This document shows positions 11,495 to 21,451 of a DNA stretch of 64,000 bases, piece by piece (position 1 is the stretch's first letter; each line of letters begins with the position of its first letter). The notes under the pieces were generated by a model. It did not search any database. It was not told the origin of the DNA and saw nothing but the letters and a program-made list of their open reading frames with translations. The DNA comes from Neofusicoccum parvum (taxonomy: Eukaryota; Ascomycota; Dothideomycetes; Botryosphaeriales; Botryosphaeriaceae): contig CP087208.1 of assembly GCA_020912385.1 (NCBI GenBank), positions 2,790,001-2,854,000 on the forward strand, read 5' to 3'. Position numbers and translations under genes: made by a program.

Positions 11495-11569
11495 AAAAAC
11501 AGTAATGCGAAGATCCCTGGTTCGATTCCAGGTGTGGGCAGCCTGATCAGTACTGCTCCGTGGAGCGGC
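11495..11569 (+). pseudogene. tRNA-Thr 3'-half copy (inverted duplicate)
   Basis: About 75 bp match the 3' half of the tRNA-Thr gene plus some 30 bp of its downstream flank (TGCGAAGATCCCTGG through GCCTGATCAGTAC), in the opposite orientation and about 160 bp away. The intron region and T stem differ by transitions (CGG to CAG, CCGGG to CCAGG). There is no D arm or acceptor 5' strand and position 33 is not T, so it is not a second gene. Confidence 0.75.
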
Positions 11570-12431
11570 GGCGCAAGCGCCGCAGCTACGCCAGCGCAGG
11601 GGCTAGGGAGGGACCGCGATCAAGGGGAGAAGGGAGATGTGATGAAGCCGGGTAGGGCCGAGGAACGGGCAGCTCTGTTTGCTGTAGGGTGTGTTTTGTA
11701 TTTTGCTGATTGAAGCGGGTACGGCGGCAAGAACTTTTGCTTGTTCCCCGGCGGTTCTGCGCCGAAGTCTGCCAGGCGCCAGTTCGTCATACGCTCCACA
11801 CCTCAGGAAGGGGGCTTTCGGTCGAGGAAGCGCTTGTAATACGGAGATGGGAACATTTTCGGTGTCTCCGAGATGCTACTTGATAGCTTGCGTGCCTTGG
11901 AACTCCAGCGAGCATGACTTGCTCTGGGTTGCTTCCGTGGTCGGGTATCGCCGGGTAGGTCCCACACTGCTGCTGCCTCTCTAGCTAGTGGAGATTCGCA
12001 GTGAGAGGCCTGGCAGATGCATAGCTCTGCTTGGAAAATGCGGGATGGTTGGGAGGTTGCAGCGATTGGAAACGCGGCGACGTTGTTGTGGTGGTTGTCG
12101 TCATCGACCGTGAGCAGGAATGAGCAACAGTAGTTTCTGGAGGGGATTGTGACTCCGTCAACGTGGAAAGGGTGTAGGTTGTGTAGTGGGGACGAAAATG
12201 CGGAAACGAGGGGGTTGGCGAAATGAAAAGTGCAGAAATGAGAAGATTTGAGAGGCAATTGTATAGACCAGCAGCAAGATATGAAGTGTGCGGCATTGCT
12301 TGATTCGTGCCGGGCGTGTCGCAGAATGGAACAGTTTCTCAACATGTGGGCGAGCTTGTTGTAGCCCGATGAATTTGTACACGGCGGATCGCAAGCCTCG
12401 CTTGAGTCTTTTCCCGCATATGCTGGCATGC
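11570..12431. other. gene-poor tract
   Basis: No supported gene. A long minus-strand frame across 11803-12453 lacks domains and runs into LTR copy 2. Confidence 0.4.
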
Positions 12432-12639
12432 TGTCAACCACATTGGCCCGCAATCACGTGTCTCGTATTCCTCTTCTGATCACTACACCACCATCACTCC
12501 ACCCCGTACGCGTCAATTCTTAGTACCTAGCACAGCCTCTTTTGCTTACGCGCCCCCTTTGCGATCAGATATTTATGTAGCACTCGATAGCATTAATCAA
12601 AGAGGACAGCGGTGTCATTCTTTCTCGCGCCGTTCGACA
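12432..12639 (+). mobile_element. solo LTR, family 1, copy 2
   Basis: 208 bp from TGTCAACCACATTGG to CGCCGTTCGACA with a perfect 5-bp target duplication CATGC (12427-12431 and 12640-12644). The interior is more diverged from copies 1 and 3 than the ends are. Confidence 0.85.
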
Positions 12640-13223
12640 CATGCCTTCAGAGAAGACTATCGCGTACCTATCTCCGCGGCGTGCGAGAAAGCTGGTTTGG
12701 CAAATCTCTGGCAAAACTTATTTTCAACGACATCTGTTTACGGTCAGCACGGTGAAGACGGGGGTTGTGCGAGCTCATCAGCGGTGGGAATATTTCTGAG
12801 CTGGTACTCTATGTATCTGTTGAATATTGAGGAGGCCTTATTGCTGCAATCCGCGTAATCCATCTACTGTGCTTTTTGAAGGATCATTCCCGACTCCCAG
12901 AAAACTTTCATGCCCTCCTAAAGTCTAGCAATGTCCATTGTTCCGTAACCGTTCATGATGGTTAGGAGTCTCGTTCCATACCTGGAATAGTCCGCCGTCT
13001 GAATCATACCTTAGCGATATTGCAGTCCTCCATAATTCCATGTGCATGCGTTCGTTCAATACGGCTGTGTAACCATGTCGACGCGTGTCGTGTCGGTGCT
13101 CTACGTCAGTGGCCTGAGTTTCAATGTGAATGGCTCAGGAGTCTCCGCTCTCGGTCTCTTGGCAGGACCAGAGGTATCCTTCCCAGCCTACACAGGCACA
13201 CGTCAGCACCGGCTTCATCCATA

Positions 13224-13907
13224 TCAACCCATTCGACCGACGCGGCATACCTTCCTCATCGCCTTCCGCTTCTTTATCTTCTCCCTTAGCCTCCTCCACG
13301 ACTTCTTCGCCTTTTCCGCCCACTTCCGCCTTAATTTTCTCATAATCTTCCTTCTCAAATGTATCTCCCACGTCCCATCCCACATCCGCATCCGCCTCGC
13401 AAGCTTCCTCCGCCTCGCTCTCTCCCTCTCCTTCAACTTCTTCCTCTCCCTCCTCTCCTCCGCCTCCCCATCCCTCCAAACCCCCACCCCCATCCCCTCC
13501 AACACTCTCCTCCACTCCCTCACCCTCGCCCCCTCCCACCCCACCTCCCCACTCCCATTCACCGCCCTCAACACCCTCCCCCACTCCTTCCGCACCTTCC
13601 CCTCCCCCATCACCCACACCGGCCTCTTCTCCGCCAGCACTCCATCCCTCCTCCTCCCCCACTCCCTCCTCGCCCCCGGCACCGCGTGGTAGAACTTCAC
13701 GCACACCAGCCGCAGCTCGTGGAACGCGAGCATCCCGAACAGCGGCGTGGCGAGGTGTCGCCGGATGGACGCGTCGTCGACGACGTATCTGAACACGTGC
13801 TGCAGGAGCTCGAGCGGCAGCCGGAGGATGGGGCAGGCCGTGGCGGCGTGGTTGTGCGCGTTGCGGACGAGGGCGCGGCGGGCGCGGCGGGAGCCGGAGG
13901 AGGGCAT
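13224..13907 (-). CDS. F-box-like protein with extremely basic tail
   Basis: A single 227-aa frame starting MPSSGSRRARRAL. Residues about 27-70 (ILRLPLELLQHVFRYV... then LFGMLAFHELRLVCVKFYHA) match the F-box pattern of a Leu-Pro start followed by two helices, and a conserved LRLVCKxFY-type end. F-box proteins link substrates to SCF ubiquitin ligases through Skp1. The C-terminal 90 residues are almost all Lys/Arg with Glu and Trp (for example KKLKERERARRRKLARR), which could form a long charged helix or nucleic-acid-binding tail. The opposite strand is pyrimidine-rich and open by composition only. Confidence 0.6.
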   Translation of the reverse strand: MPSSGSRRARRALVRNAHNHAATACPILRLPLELLQHVFRYVVDDASIRRHLATPLFGMLAFHELRLVCVKFYHAVPGARREWGRRRDGVLAEKRPVWVMGEGKVRKEWGRVLRAVNGSGEVGWEGARVREWRRVLEGMGVGVWRDGEAEERRERKKLKERERARRRKLARRMRMWDGTWEIHLRRKIMRKLRRKWAEKAKKSWRRLREKIKKRKAMRKVCRVGRMG

Positions 13908-15950
13908 TGTGGGGGTGCTCTATGGCTGTTTTGGGGGTTGTTTGGGGCTGCTACGCGACGGGCGGACGGACGGACGGACGGCGTGTGGTAGCGGTGCGCT
14001 GTGAAGCGGGTTGCGGTGTGTGGTGGGTGAAGCTGGTTGGGCTGCGCTTGTGGGATGCGATCGCGGGGTGTAGAGACGGAGGCTGTTGGCGATTCTGAGA
14101 TGTTTTGGTTCAGGTGAGGTGGAGCGCTGCCGCAGGCGTTTTGTTCTGGTGTCGCGCGCGAGCACTTGCGCGCGGCGGGCTGCTTTGCGTCACTGGCCGA
14201 GAGCCGGGACGAGCGGCCAGCATGTCCGAGCCGCGCCGCGGTAATCAAAGGTCACCAGCGCGCGGAGGGTTACTAGCTCAGCTTCCTCCAGCCCATGCGC
14301 GCGCGAAGATCCAGCCATTCGTGCGTTACTGGACGAAGTCACCAAGATATCAAACACCACCGCGCAGCGCGAGTATCTGTAGCGCCGTTGACAGCTCTCT
14401 GTGAGACGTACTAAGGTCGTGTCTTCTAGATAGTCGCAATATCGTCTTCTAATTCCGCTCACAGAGAAGCTTTCCACGTCACCAAAGCAGAAAACAGCCC
14501 ACTATGAGTCTAGTAAACTTCAACATAGAAGCACTCTTCCTCTTCCTTACCTCACGAAGTTCCAAGCCATTCGAAAGTAAATTATGACTTAGAGAACAAG
14601 TATGTACAAGAGAGGATAACTCTTCGCGAACGCTCTCGTTAGTCTGAAGAGACTTAAAGTCTCCTATCCCATCAAGGTTGCAAGCCAGTCCAACATCTCG
14701 TCCACGCTGTGCCACCTGGTCCCCATGTCCAGGCTCGGGAGCTCGCCACCACGTTGTCTCTGGGGATGACAGAGAATTTCCCTCGCCTTCAATCATACAG
14801 AGTGCCAAACTATAACAATATCATTAACCGTTCATCCACAGACGCTCGAGCGCGCCTGCCGGCCACCCCGAAGACAAAACCTCGGACCGCCCCGAGGGCG
14901 AGGCCCCAGAGAAACCACATACCCCACCACCACCGATATCCATTCTCCGCACAGCCGAATCCAAAGCCACCATTCTGCGGCGAAGAAAGCTGCTTCTCCC
15001 AAGTGGCCCCAGAATGATGGCTCAGCGTTCGTGGCGCTGCCCAAGGACGGACCGCAACTACCCCAAACCCCAGACCCTCCCCTACTCCCGGGCCCTGCCG
15101 CCCGCCGCAGGGCCCAGTCACTAACATATTCTTGCACCGGTAGAAATGGGTTACCCTTGGGACGTCCATCCCCAGGGCACGCCGTCCGCGGCCAGGGTCG
15201 GCAGGTTGGACTGGCGCGGCAGGTCGCACCAGCCCAGCTTGGGCGGCTGTCGCCATGGCCGACAATCGGGATGGCGATTGAACCAGTGGTCTGCGGCTGT
15301 CGGTCCCTGGGTCGAGGCGTGCGAGGCTGGAGGGCCTTGGATGCGGCCCACGGCGAAACGTCCACAGCAGCTGGCGCACCGCATTGCCGCGGCGATGGCG
15401 ATGGTGGACATCGCCAAAGCCAAGAGGATGTCCGCAATGGGGTTCGTGGTCCGAGGACATCCGCCTGGACCATGGATATGGGACTTCTTGGTATGCCCCG
15501 AAACGGCCTCGTTTGGCTGAGGTTGCTGCTGGGCCGGGTAGCCAGCCATCGACTGGAATATTCGTGGATGTCTGGGGTCGGTTTGGGGCGGCTGCGCCCA
15601 GGCCGACTTACGACCGCGCTTCTTTGGGGTGGCCATGGCCAAGTCGCAGCCGCCAATGGGGCCATGACCACCCCGAGCCAAATCTTCCCTTCCTGCTGGT
15701 GGACTTCCCGAAAGGGCCCGTGGATTGGCCCACTAAAGAGGGTGGGCAACCTCTGCTCAACCCGAAAAGTACCGTTTCCAAATGCCGTCGCCCCACAAGG
15801 CCGAAGGCAGAGCCTCAGCCTCTTGCAGATACCTCCAGACCGGGTAGTTGACGACGTTGGAGGACAGATGCTCGGTCATGGCGCATGGTGTCGCGTGCGC
15901 CAATGGCATGCCGTCGAGAACGGCTCCCTCTGCACGCACAAGTCCAAGGG
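13908..15950. other. GC-rich tract with overlapping frames, no gene assigned
   Basis: Long frames exist on both strands between 14.8 and 16.0 kb, but none has a family, codon signal or splice pairing that I can defend. A minus-strand piece near 15.64-15.2 kb has PKKRGRK and a hydrophobic run (ADILLALAMSTIAIAAAM). Confidence 0.35.
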
Positions 15951-15953
15951 GTC

Positions 15954-16008
15954 GGCGTTTGGCTTGAGCCCATGGCAGGCTCCCGGCTATGGGCTCAAGC
16001 CAAACGCC
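15954..16008. repeat. perfect 20-bp inverted repeat (hairpin)
   Basis: Arms GGCGTTTGGCTTGAGCCCAT (15954-15973) and its exact complement (15989-16008) surround a 15-nt spacer. A second perfect hairpin, CTGTGCCG/CGGCACAG, follows at 16037-16058. Confidence 0.8.
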
Positions 16009-16197
16009 AGGTGACTAGAACGTTCGTACGATGCGTCTGTGCCGCGGAGTCGGCACAGCAGCCAGCAAGCCACATGACTTACCCCGAGTATGTTGTGGCA
16101 GCGATGACGCTTCCTCGGAGGCGCCGCCAAAAGGCGAGACTGGAGACAATTGCTCCAGGCTCTCGCAAAGGCGAAAATGAAACTTGGTCCAATAGCT

Positions 16198-16760
16198 TCA
16201 AACATCCACAGACTGCGGATGCGCAACTCTTTGCCTTGGAAGAGTTGTTGAAGGAGCTGCTAGTCGGCTTATGACGTTGGAATCTCTGGCCTTCTTGATC
16301 ACCTTGGTGATGCGCTGGGAGATGGCGCCCCGAAGATGAGCGCGGGGGCGCCACCGGCAGAGATAAACACAAGCGCCGGAATTGCTGCGAAGACACAGGG
16401 CCCGACGGCGAGAGCGGAAGCCCTGCAGCGCGGCGAGGGTCTCCGCGACCATAACCGTGGAGCTGTGTTCTGGGCTGGGGTGCTGCAGGCCGAAGTTCGC
16501 GAGCTCACCGAGGAGAGGGACGATGCTGCAGCACCCCAGCCACAGGATTTACAGGCGGGAAGTGGCAGCCCTTGTGGCGGGCGTCGAAGACGGCGAGGCG
16601 TGCGACGTGGATGGGCCCGGGGGGCTTGGTGAAACTTGGGACGATAGCTTCAAGCATCCGCTGGCTGCGGATGGGCCCGGCGGCCAGGCCGGTGTCAAAG
16701 GCCAGAAAAACGCGGAGATGGAGCTTTTGGTGGCCCTGCTGGTGTGGTAATGTGAGTCAG
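16198..16760 (-). pseudogene. frame-broken hydrophobic protein relic
   Basis: Read on the minus strand, adjacent pieces in two frames join into one plausible membrane-protein text: VMVAETLAALQGFR in one frame, then ALAVGPCVFAAIPALVFISA in another, then AISQRITKVIKKARDS back in the first. At least two frame changes without splice signals suggest a pseudogene. Segments near 16180-16215 and 16630-16665 resemble each other (AGCTTCAA.CATCC), pointing to an internal duplication. Family unknown. Confidence 0.35.
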
Positions 16761-17099
16761 CAGCGTCAATCAGCCAGAGTGGTCTTGGACGGGCTACCGG
16801 CTGCGATGTGTCCATAGGATGGGCGAAGCGTAGGCGTCGCCGGCGTCTAGCACGGGCGACGGGAGGTAGAACGAGGACATCTTCCAGCTCCAAAGGAGCC
16901 GAGGCGTGAAGCTGATGCTTGGTGACATGGAGTGGGGAGGAGGTGTGTGATGTTGAAGAGGAGCGGTGGCGGGTAGGGCTCACTTGAGTGGGCCATAGCG
17001 GGGCTGCCTGCGCTGCTCCTGCGCCCCGCCATCTTTCTTGCTTCCATGCACTATCATGGAAGGACCGCCTTCCCCCACAACTTGCATTGGTGCAATTGC

Positions 17100-18540
17100 A
17101 TTCACGCACAGCTTCTCCGTCGGCTTTCTGATGCCTCCAGATAACTCCACAAAGTTTGACCCGTTAGCTGAACCACGAACGACACCCCGGCCAAGGAGAT
17201 GGAGAAATAGGACCGTCCCACGCTCGGGGAGCTTGGGGACAGTTCCCTCTTGCGAGCAAGTTTGACCGCGGGCTTCAAATCACCTCAGAACCCTTCATGC
17301 GCACCACATTGGCCGTAGCGCTATCCCTTTCATGGCGCTGTCGGCCATGACAGGTATGTACTGTACAAGCAATGTTCACCGCGAGGTACGCCGGGTTATT
17401 GCGGCGTGCGGGGGTTCTGATTGGCTAGGCATCGCCAATGAACAACACCTCGAGGACAAAGAGGACAGAAGCGGACAGGCGGCAAGAACAGCGAATATAT
17501 CAAGACATACAAAGCCATGTTTCGAAGCCTGAGAAAGGTGTCGCAACGGCAGAGCGCGGACCATGATGGTGACGGAGCAGTAACCCCACAGGCTGATTCT
17601 TTCCAATTGAGCCGGCAGACACAACTCTTCGATAGTATTGGAGGCATTGCTGAGATAGATCTCGGACGGTATACTACATCTGAGATGCATCGGGCCGAGT
17701 TGCGGAGCCCAAGGTCGAGATGCGCATCCAGGCGCCATCTGCGGAAAGCTTGTGTGCGGTAGCTGTCCGCGGCCTGCGTCGAGAGACGTCAAACGGCTGT
17801 TGGATCTGCCAGCTCAGGCGGAACATATAGACCTTCTCTTTTTCAGTGCGAATGTCGGTCTATAATCGCAGTGTTTGCGGGAATTCGACGCCGTGGCCGG
17901 CCAGGACGCGCTGACAATCGCCGAATGTCAGATTCTTGGGCACAAAATGGCCCGGCATGAGCAATAGAAGCAGATAGCTGCTCAAAATATGTTTTAGCGC
18001 TCACCTCAGAGGGACAAATGATAGTGTTCAGTATTGGTGGTTTTGCGAAGGCAAGTCACAGGTGAGCCGCTGGCTTCTGCTCTGGAGGGTGAGAGGGCGC
18101 CAAGGCAATATTGTGTCGCTTTTCTGGGACCCATGGGGATCAGGGATATGGAGGAAGCTCAAATAGTGAAGCTTGAAAGCGCGCTTGCGACCGGACGCGC
18201 CGCGTTGAGAGAGGGCGCGTCTGTCTTCAGTGCCACTCATCGGCTGCTGGGAGACACACCTCGATTCATGTCCCACGTAGCGCAGTCTACGCTGGCACGG
18301 TTGAAAGGAGTGTACGGAGCAGGCGATCATCTCCGGATCTTTGACCCAAAGATCTGGTGTGCGCGGAGCCAGTGTCGGGCGTTGCGCATCGCGCGTCGAA
18401 GCGCGACGCCCAACACCATGACGCCAGATTCACCAGACGCAATAACAACAAGATCACGAAGTCACGTAGCATGATGGCATCAGCAATAGCAGAGAAGCAC
18501 TCCTCAGCTTAGTAGAAGGAGGGGTTTATAGCAAATCTCT
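17100..18540. other. gene-poor tract
   Basis: Short frames only; no domain or RNA gene recognised. Confidence 0.4.
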
Positions 18541-18550
18541 TCCCCAGACA

Positions 18551-18565
18551 CCGGCTCATGACCAG
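18551..18565 (-). ncRNA. 3' flank hairpin of U2-like locus B
   Basis: CTGG-TCATGAG-CCGG hairpin 39 nt past the mature 3' end, at the same position as hairpins at loci A and C. Confidence 0.4.
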
Positions 18566-18603
18566 TAGAGTGACGAAAAGAAAGATAAGCTTGAAGTCAA
18601 GCG

Positions 18604-18796
18604 TGTTCGAGTCAGGACCAAGTAGTGCAATAGGAACGACACTGTGGCCGCTGGTATGAGCGAGCTCAGTGACCACCAGCGCTATTTCCAAAAATTGGGT
18701 TAATCAGTAGTGTGCCCGTAGACACGTCCTAGAGATTAAACTAAGAAGAACCGTCACTGCATCTTGATCTAAGCCAAAAAAGGCAAAGAGAGAGCT
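18604..18796 (-). ncRNA. U2-like snRNA, variant B
   Basis: About 193 nt. It has stem I GCC-TTTTTT-GGC, GGCTTAGATCAAG, branch region GCAGTGACGGTTC (normal U2: GTAGTATCTGTTC), IIa CTTAG-TTTAATCT-CTAGG, IIb GTGTC-TACG-GGCAC, an exact Sm-type site AATTTTTGG, stem III CGCTGG/CCAGCG enclosing TGAG-CTCG-CTCA, and the stem IV loop TATTGCACTAC. The IIb stem has a compensatory A-U to G-C exchange relative to variant C. Confidence 0.75.
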
Positions 18797-18835
18797 GAAG
18801 AGGAAAAAGAAACCGGAGGATGTGGGGGAGGGGGG

Positions 18836-18845
18836 TTTATATATG
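18836..18845 (-). promoter_or_regulatory. TATA box of U2-like locus B
   Basis: Sequence TATATAAA on the minus strand, about 42 nt upstream of the RNA start, as at loci A and C. Confidence 0.6.
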
Positions 18846-19414
18846 TGGAGGCGAAGAGTCGAGCAGCAGTAAGCGAGCTTACCTCAGCTGCTTATCACCG
18901 CGGGCAGCCGACCTCATGGGGAAGGAGCTGGGGTTTCTCCTGACGTGTTGCAAGGATCTTTACCATTTCTGGGAGTTGTTGTCACATCTTTCGACAATCT
19001 AGGGCTGCCCGACCAGGCTTCGATAGGAAGTGATGGGAAATACAAGACTACGGACAGGAGCAAGACAAGTAGCCACGCCTATCGTGACTTCGGCCTGCCC
19101 ACACTGGTCTCTTATTGCCTTTGATTTGCTGTCTTGATCACGGTAGAGTATCAAAGCCCAGCGGCAGGCCCAGCGAAGACAATGAGTCTCCGCGGAAATG
19201 GGTGCTGAAAGGAATCCACCAACTGGTACACCATGCACGACGCGACAGATGGCAACTATAGATCTGCTCATGCCGATGGAAAGGTCTCGAATGTCCGGTG
19301 AATGTAGCTTCTCGGATGGCACAGTGGGCTGGAATACTGGCTAAAAACCATGCGACGAATAGCAACGCATGCTTTCAAGGAGTTGGAGTCAAATGGAACA
19401 GCCAGGAGAGACGT

Positions 19415-20580
19415 ATGAGCAACGCTTGCAATACCAAGATGGTCCTGTATGCCGCGAGACCAGATTCAAGCTCTATAGATTCTGCGAAAGAAGGCACCAC
19501 CGATGGTGGCCTCACCGGCCCCACTTCAACGAATAAACCCACTTTCGCCCTCATCGAGTCCAGAAGTGTCACTAACCAGGTCCCCAGCATCGAAAAGTCT
19601 GAAGAGAAGGTTGATATTCGTACTCTCAACCACATTCGAGCCCTTCTACATGCATTGCACTACGGATATCGAATCGTCGGGTTAGACGTGGAGACGTATA
19701 TGAACCGGTCACCTCACGTTGTTGAGAAGGCCCGAGACGAGCACGTTGATGTTAAGACTGAGCTCGGCATCACGGTATCCGACCCGTTCTCAATACCGAA
19801 GTCGCAAAGTCTAGATACAGCGGCACTCATCCTTCGCCTCAAGGCCCGTCATATCCGCGTTCAACAGTACGCACATATATGCAATAAGTACAAGCCGCAC
19901 TACCCAGTCGGCAAGATTGGGTGTGAGGAGCATTTTCAATTCGGTGAGACTGAGTACGCGACCTTCATCAAAACCGGGATGATGCTGCAATAGATACTGT
20001 GCCAACCGAGGGAACGCAAGGAAATAAGCAAGGGTTAACGCCCAAGTATCATTTTATTGCATGACGCAAAGAACGACGGCAAGTCGCTGAAGCGCTTCGG
20101 GATAAACTTCTCCTCGCGAGCGTGGTAGGATGAGATTATACGGCTTCTTGGTGAGTGCCGTTGGGTGCCCGTCTTGGTTCATGGTCTCAGTGTCTCTCGA
20201 CGACTACTCTACGGATGATAGCACGTCGATCGTCGCCACCACGACGGGAATCTGATCAGCTTAAGGGACCTGATGGCCGACCACGGCATCCGCAATGATC
20301 ATCCGCAAAATAGCGGGAACGATGGCTTTCGTACTTTGACCCGGCTCAGGCTGTTGAGGAGGCTCGGAAGCGCAGCTTTGGGGTGCACCAGTTCTCTTTC
20401 GCCCAGCTCAAGGGTGTCAGAAGGGTTTCAGAGTGTTCTGTAATAGCTGTCGCTCTGGTAGCTATCTGAGCGAGGACTACCGTGAAAGTGTGAAGTGCGA
20501 TCGATGCGGGCAGAGGTGGCATTTGACTTAGATGTGTTTGCGCTCACCCGTCAAGGAGTGCAAGTTGGATGGCGGGTGAC
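19415..20580 (+). pseudogene. GFD2/YDR514C-like RNase-H-fold exonuclease, frame-broken
   Basis: The first part (19415-19993) is open and contains VGLDVE (DxE, motif I of a DEDD exonuclease), then ARHIRVQQYAHICNKY and FQFGETEY, both typical of the fungal GFD2/YDR514C-like domain. The domain continues past the stop only with frame changes: KQGLTPKYHFIA (about 20028-20062), HDAKNDGKSLKRFGINF (about 20060-20112, motif II) and HPQNSGNDGFRTLTRL (about 20300-20345, motif III GND). A C-terminal zinc ribbon follows (CNSC...KCDRCGQRWH, 20430-20525). No GT-AG pairs explain the breaks, so it is most likely a pseudogene. The intact family is thought to act on nucleic acid ends; function is poorly known. 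Confidence 0.6.
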
Positions 20581-20589
20581 AGCCTGCCT

Positions 20590-21130
20590 GCAGGATTGAT
20601 CGGTTCTGGAGTTCGTGCGAATAGTGCCGTTAGCAAATTACCAGGGAAAAGGATAGAAATGAATCTTAACGAAGATGGGATCCGCCATCAACCCTGGATG
20701 GGACGGAGTTAACAGGGAGGATGGAAGGGATAACTGGCGTAACAGGAATCATTTAATTTGATGTGGACACTCGGTGGTTGAGTCCGACTTGGAGTGTTTG
20801 TATACTTCGCCGTAGTTGTAGAGCCGAAGTCAAAGCTGAAGATTGTGGTCATGGGTAGCATGTGGCACAACCATTAGAGCACCAAATCCTTGATGCTCTG
20901 GCCACTGCAAACTTTGAACGTTTTCCGTGAATGAGTATGCTCGCTTCTGAACTAAGGTGCCGCCAGTACCAAACTTTTCCCCACATGGCGCAGACCTGGA
21001 CCGTCGTTCGCCCCTCGCCATCCGAGCTCCGACGCACGATACCAACAACCCGCTGCGCCGCATCCCCATCAACCGGGAAACTCCATATGCATCAGCGCAT
21101 GCACGCGTCCGCCAAGGACTTGGCTCTCAA
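20590..21130. other. intergenic between relic and transporter promoter
   Basis: No gene seen. Confidence 0.45.
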
Positions 21131-21139
21131 CCGCGCCCC

Positions 21140-21226
21140 CGGAAAACGGTAAACCCGCCAAGCCGGAAAAAGCAGCTACCCCATGGGGTTCGGAAAAAGC
21201 CAAGACTTTCTCTACCCCGTGGGGTT
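21140..21226 (+). promoter_or_regulatory. CGGAAAA motif array upstream of the MFS gene
   Basis: Three CGGAAAA copies at 21140-21146, 21164-21170 and 21191-21197. The last two extend to CGGAAAAAGC, each followed by CTACCCC(A/G)TGGGGTT (21175-21190 and 21212-21226), so a composite element is tandemly duplicated. The CGG triplet is the usual half site of Zn2Cys6 factors. Confidence 0.55.
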
Positions 21227-21451
21227 GGGCGGGCCCAAGTGTTTTCTTGGGAGCTTGGGATAAGCGAGGGAGGCGTTCAGTCTTGATAAAACACGCGCTT
21301 GACAAGGGAGCTGCCAGCCGCACGCCCATCCCTCATCACCCTCGTCATCAGCCCACTGCCACCTCCTCTCTGGGCCTGAGAAACCTCTTCTTTATTTATC
21401 TCAGGTGCTCCCGCTAGTTGAGCTTGGTCGAAGCTGTCTTTCTCCTTCACC

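Noticed and set aside
11495..11569. A second tRNA-Thr gene
   Set aside because: It lacks the 5' half, D arm and U33; it is a partial inverted copy.
13359..13991. Plus-strand Pro/Leu/His-rich frame of 210 codons
   Set aside because: It is the antisense of the F-box gene; its composition follows from the Lys/Arg/Glu codons of the real strand.
14810..16014. Frames of 216-327 codons on both strands
   Set aside because: No domain, no splice pairing and no strand preference that I could defend.
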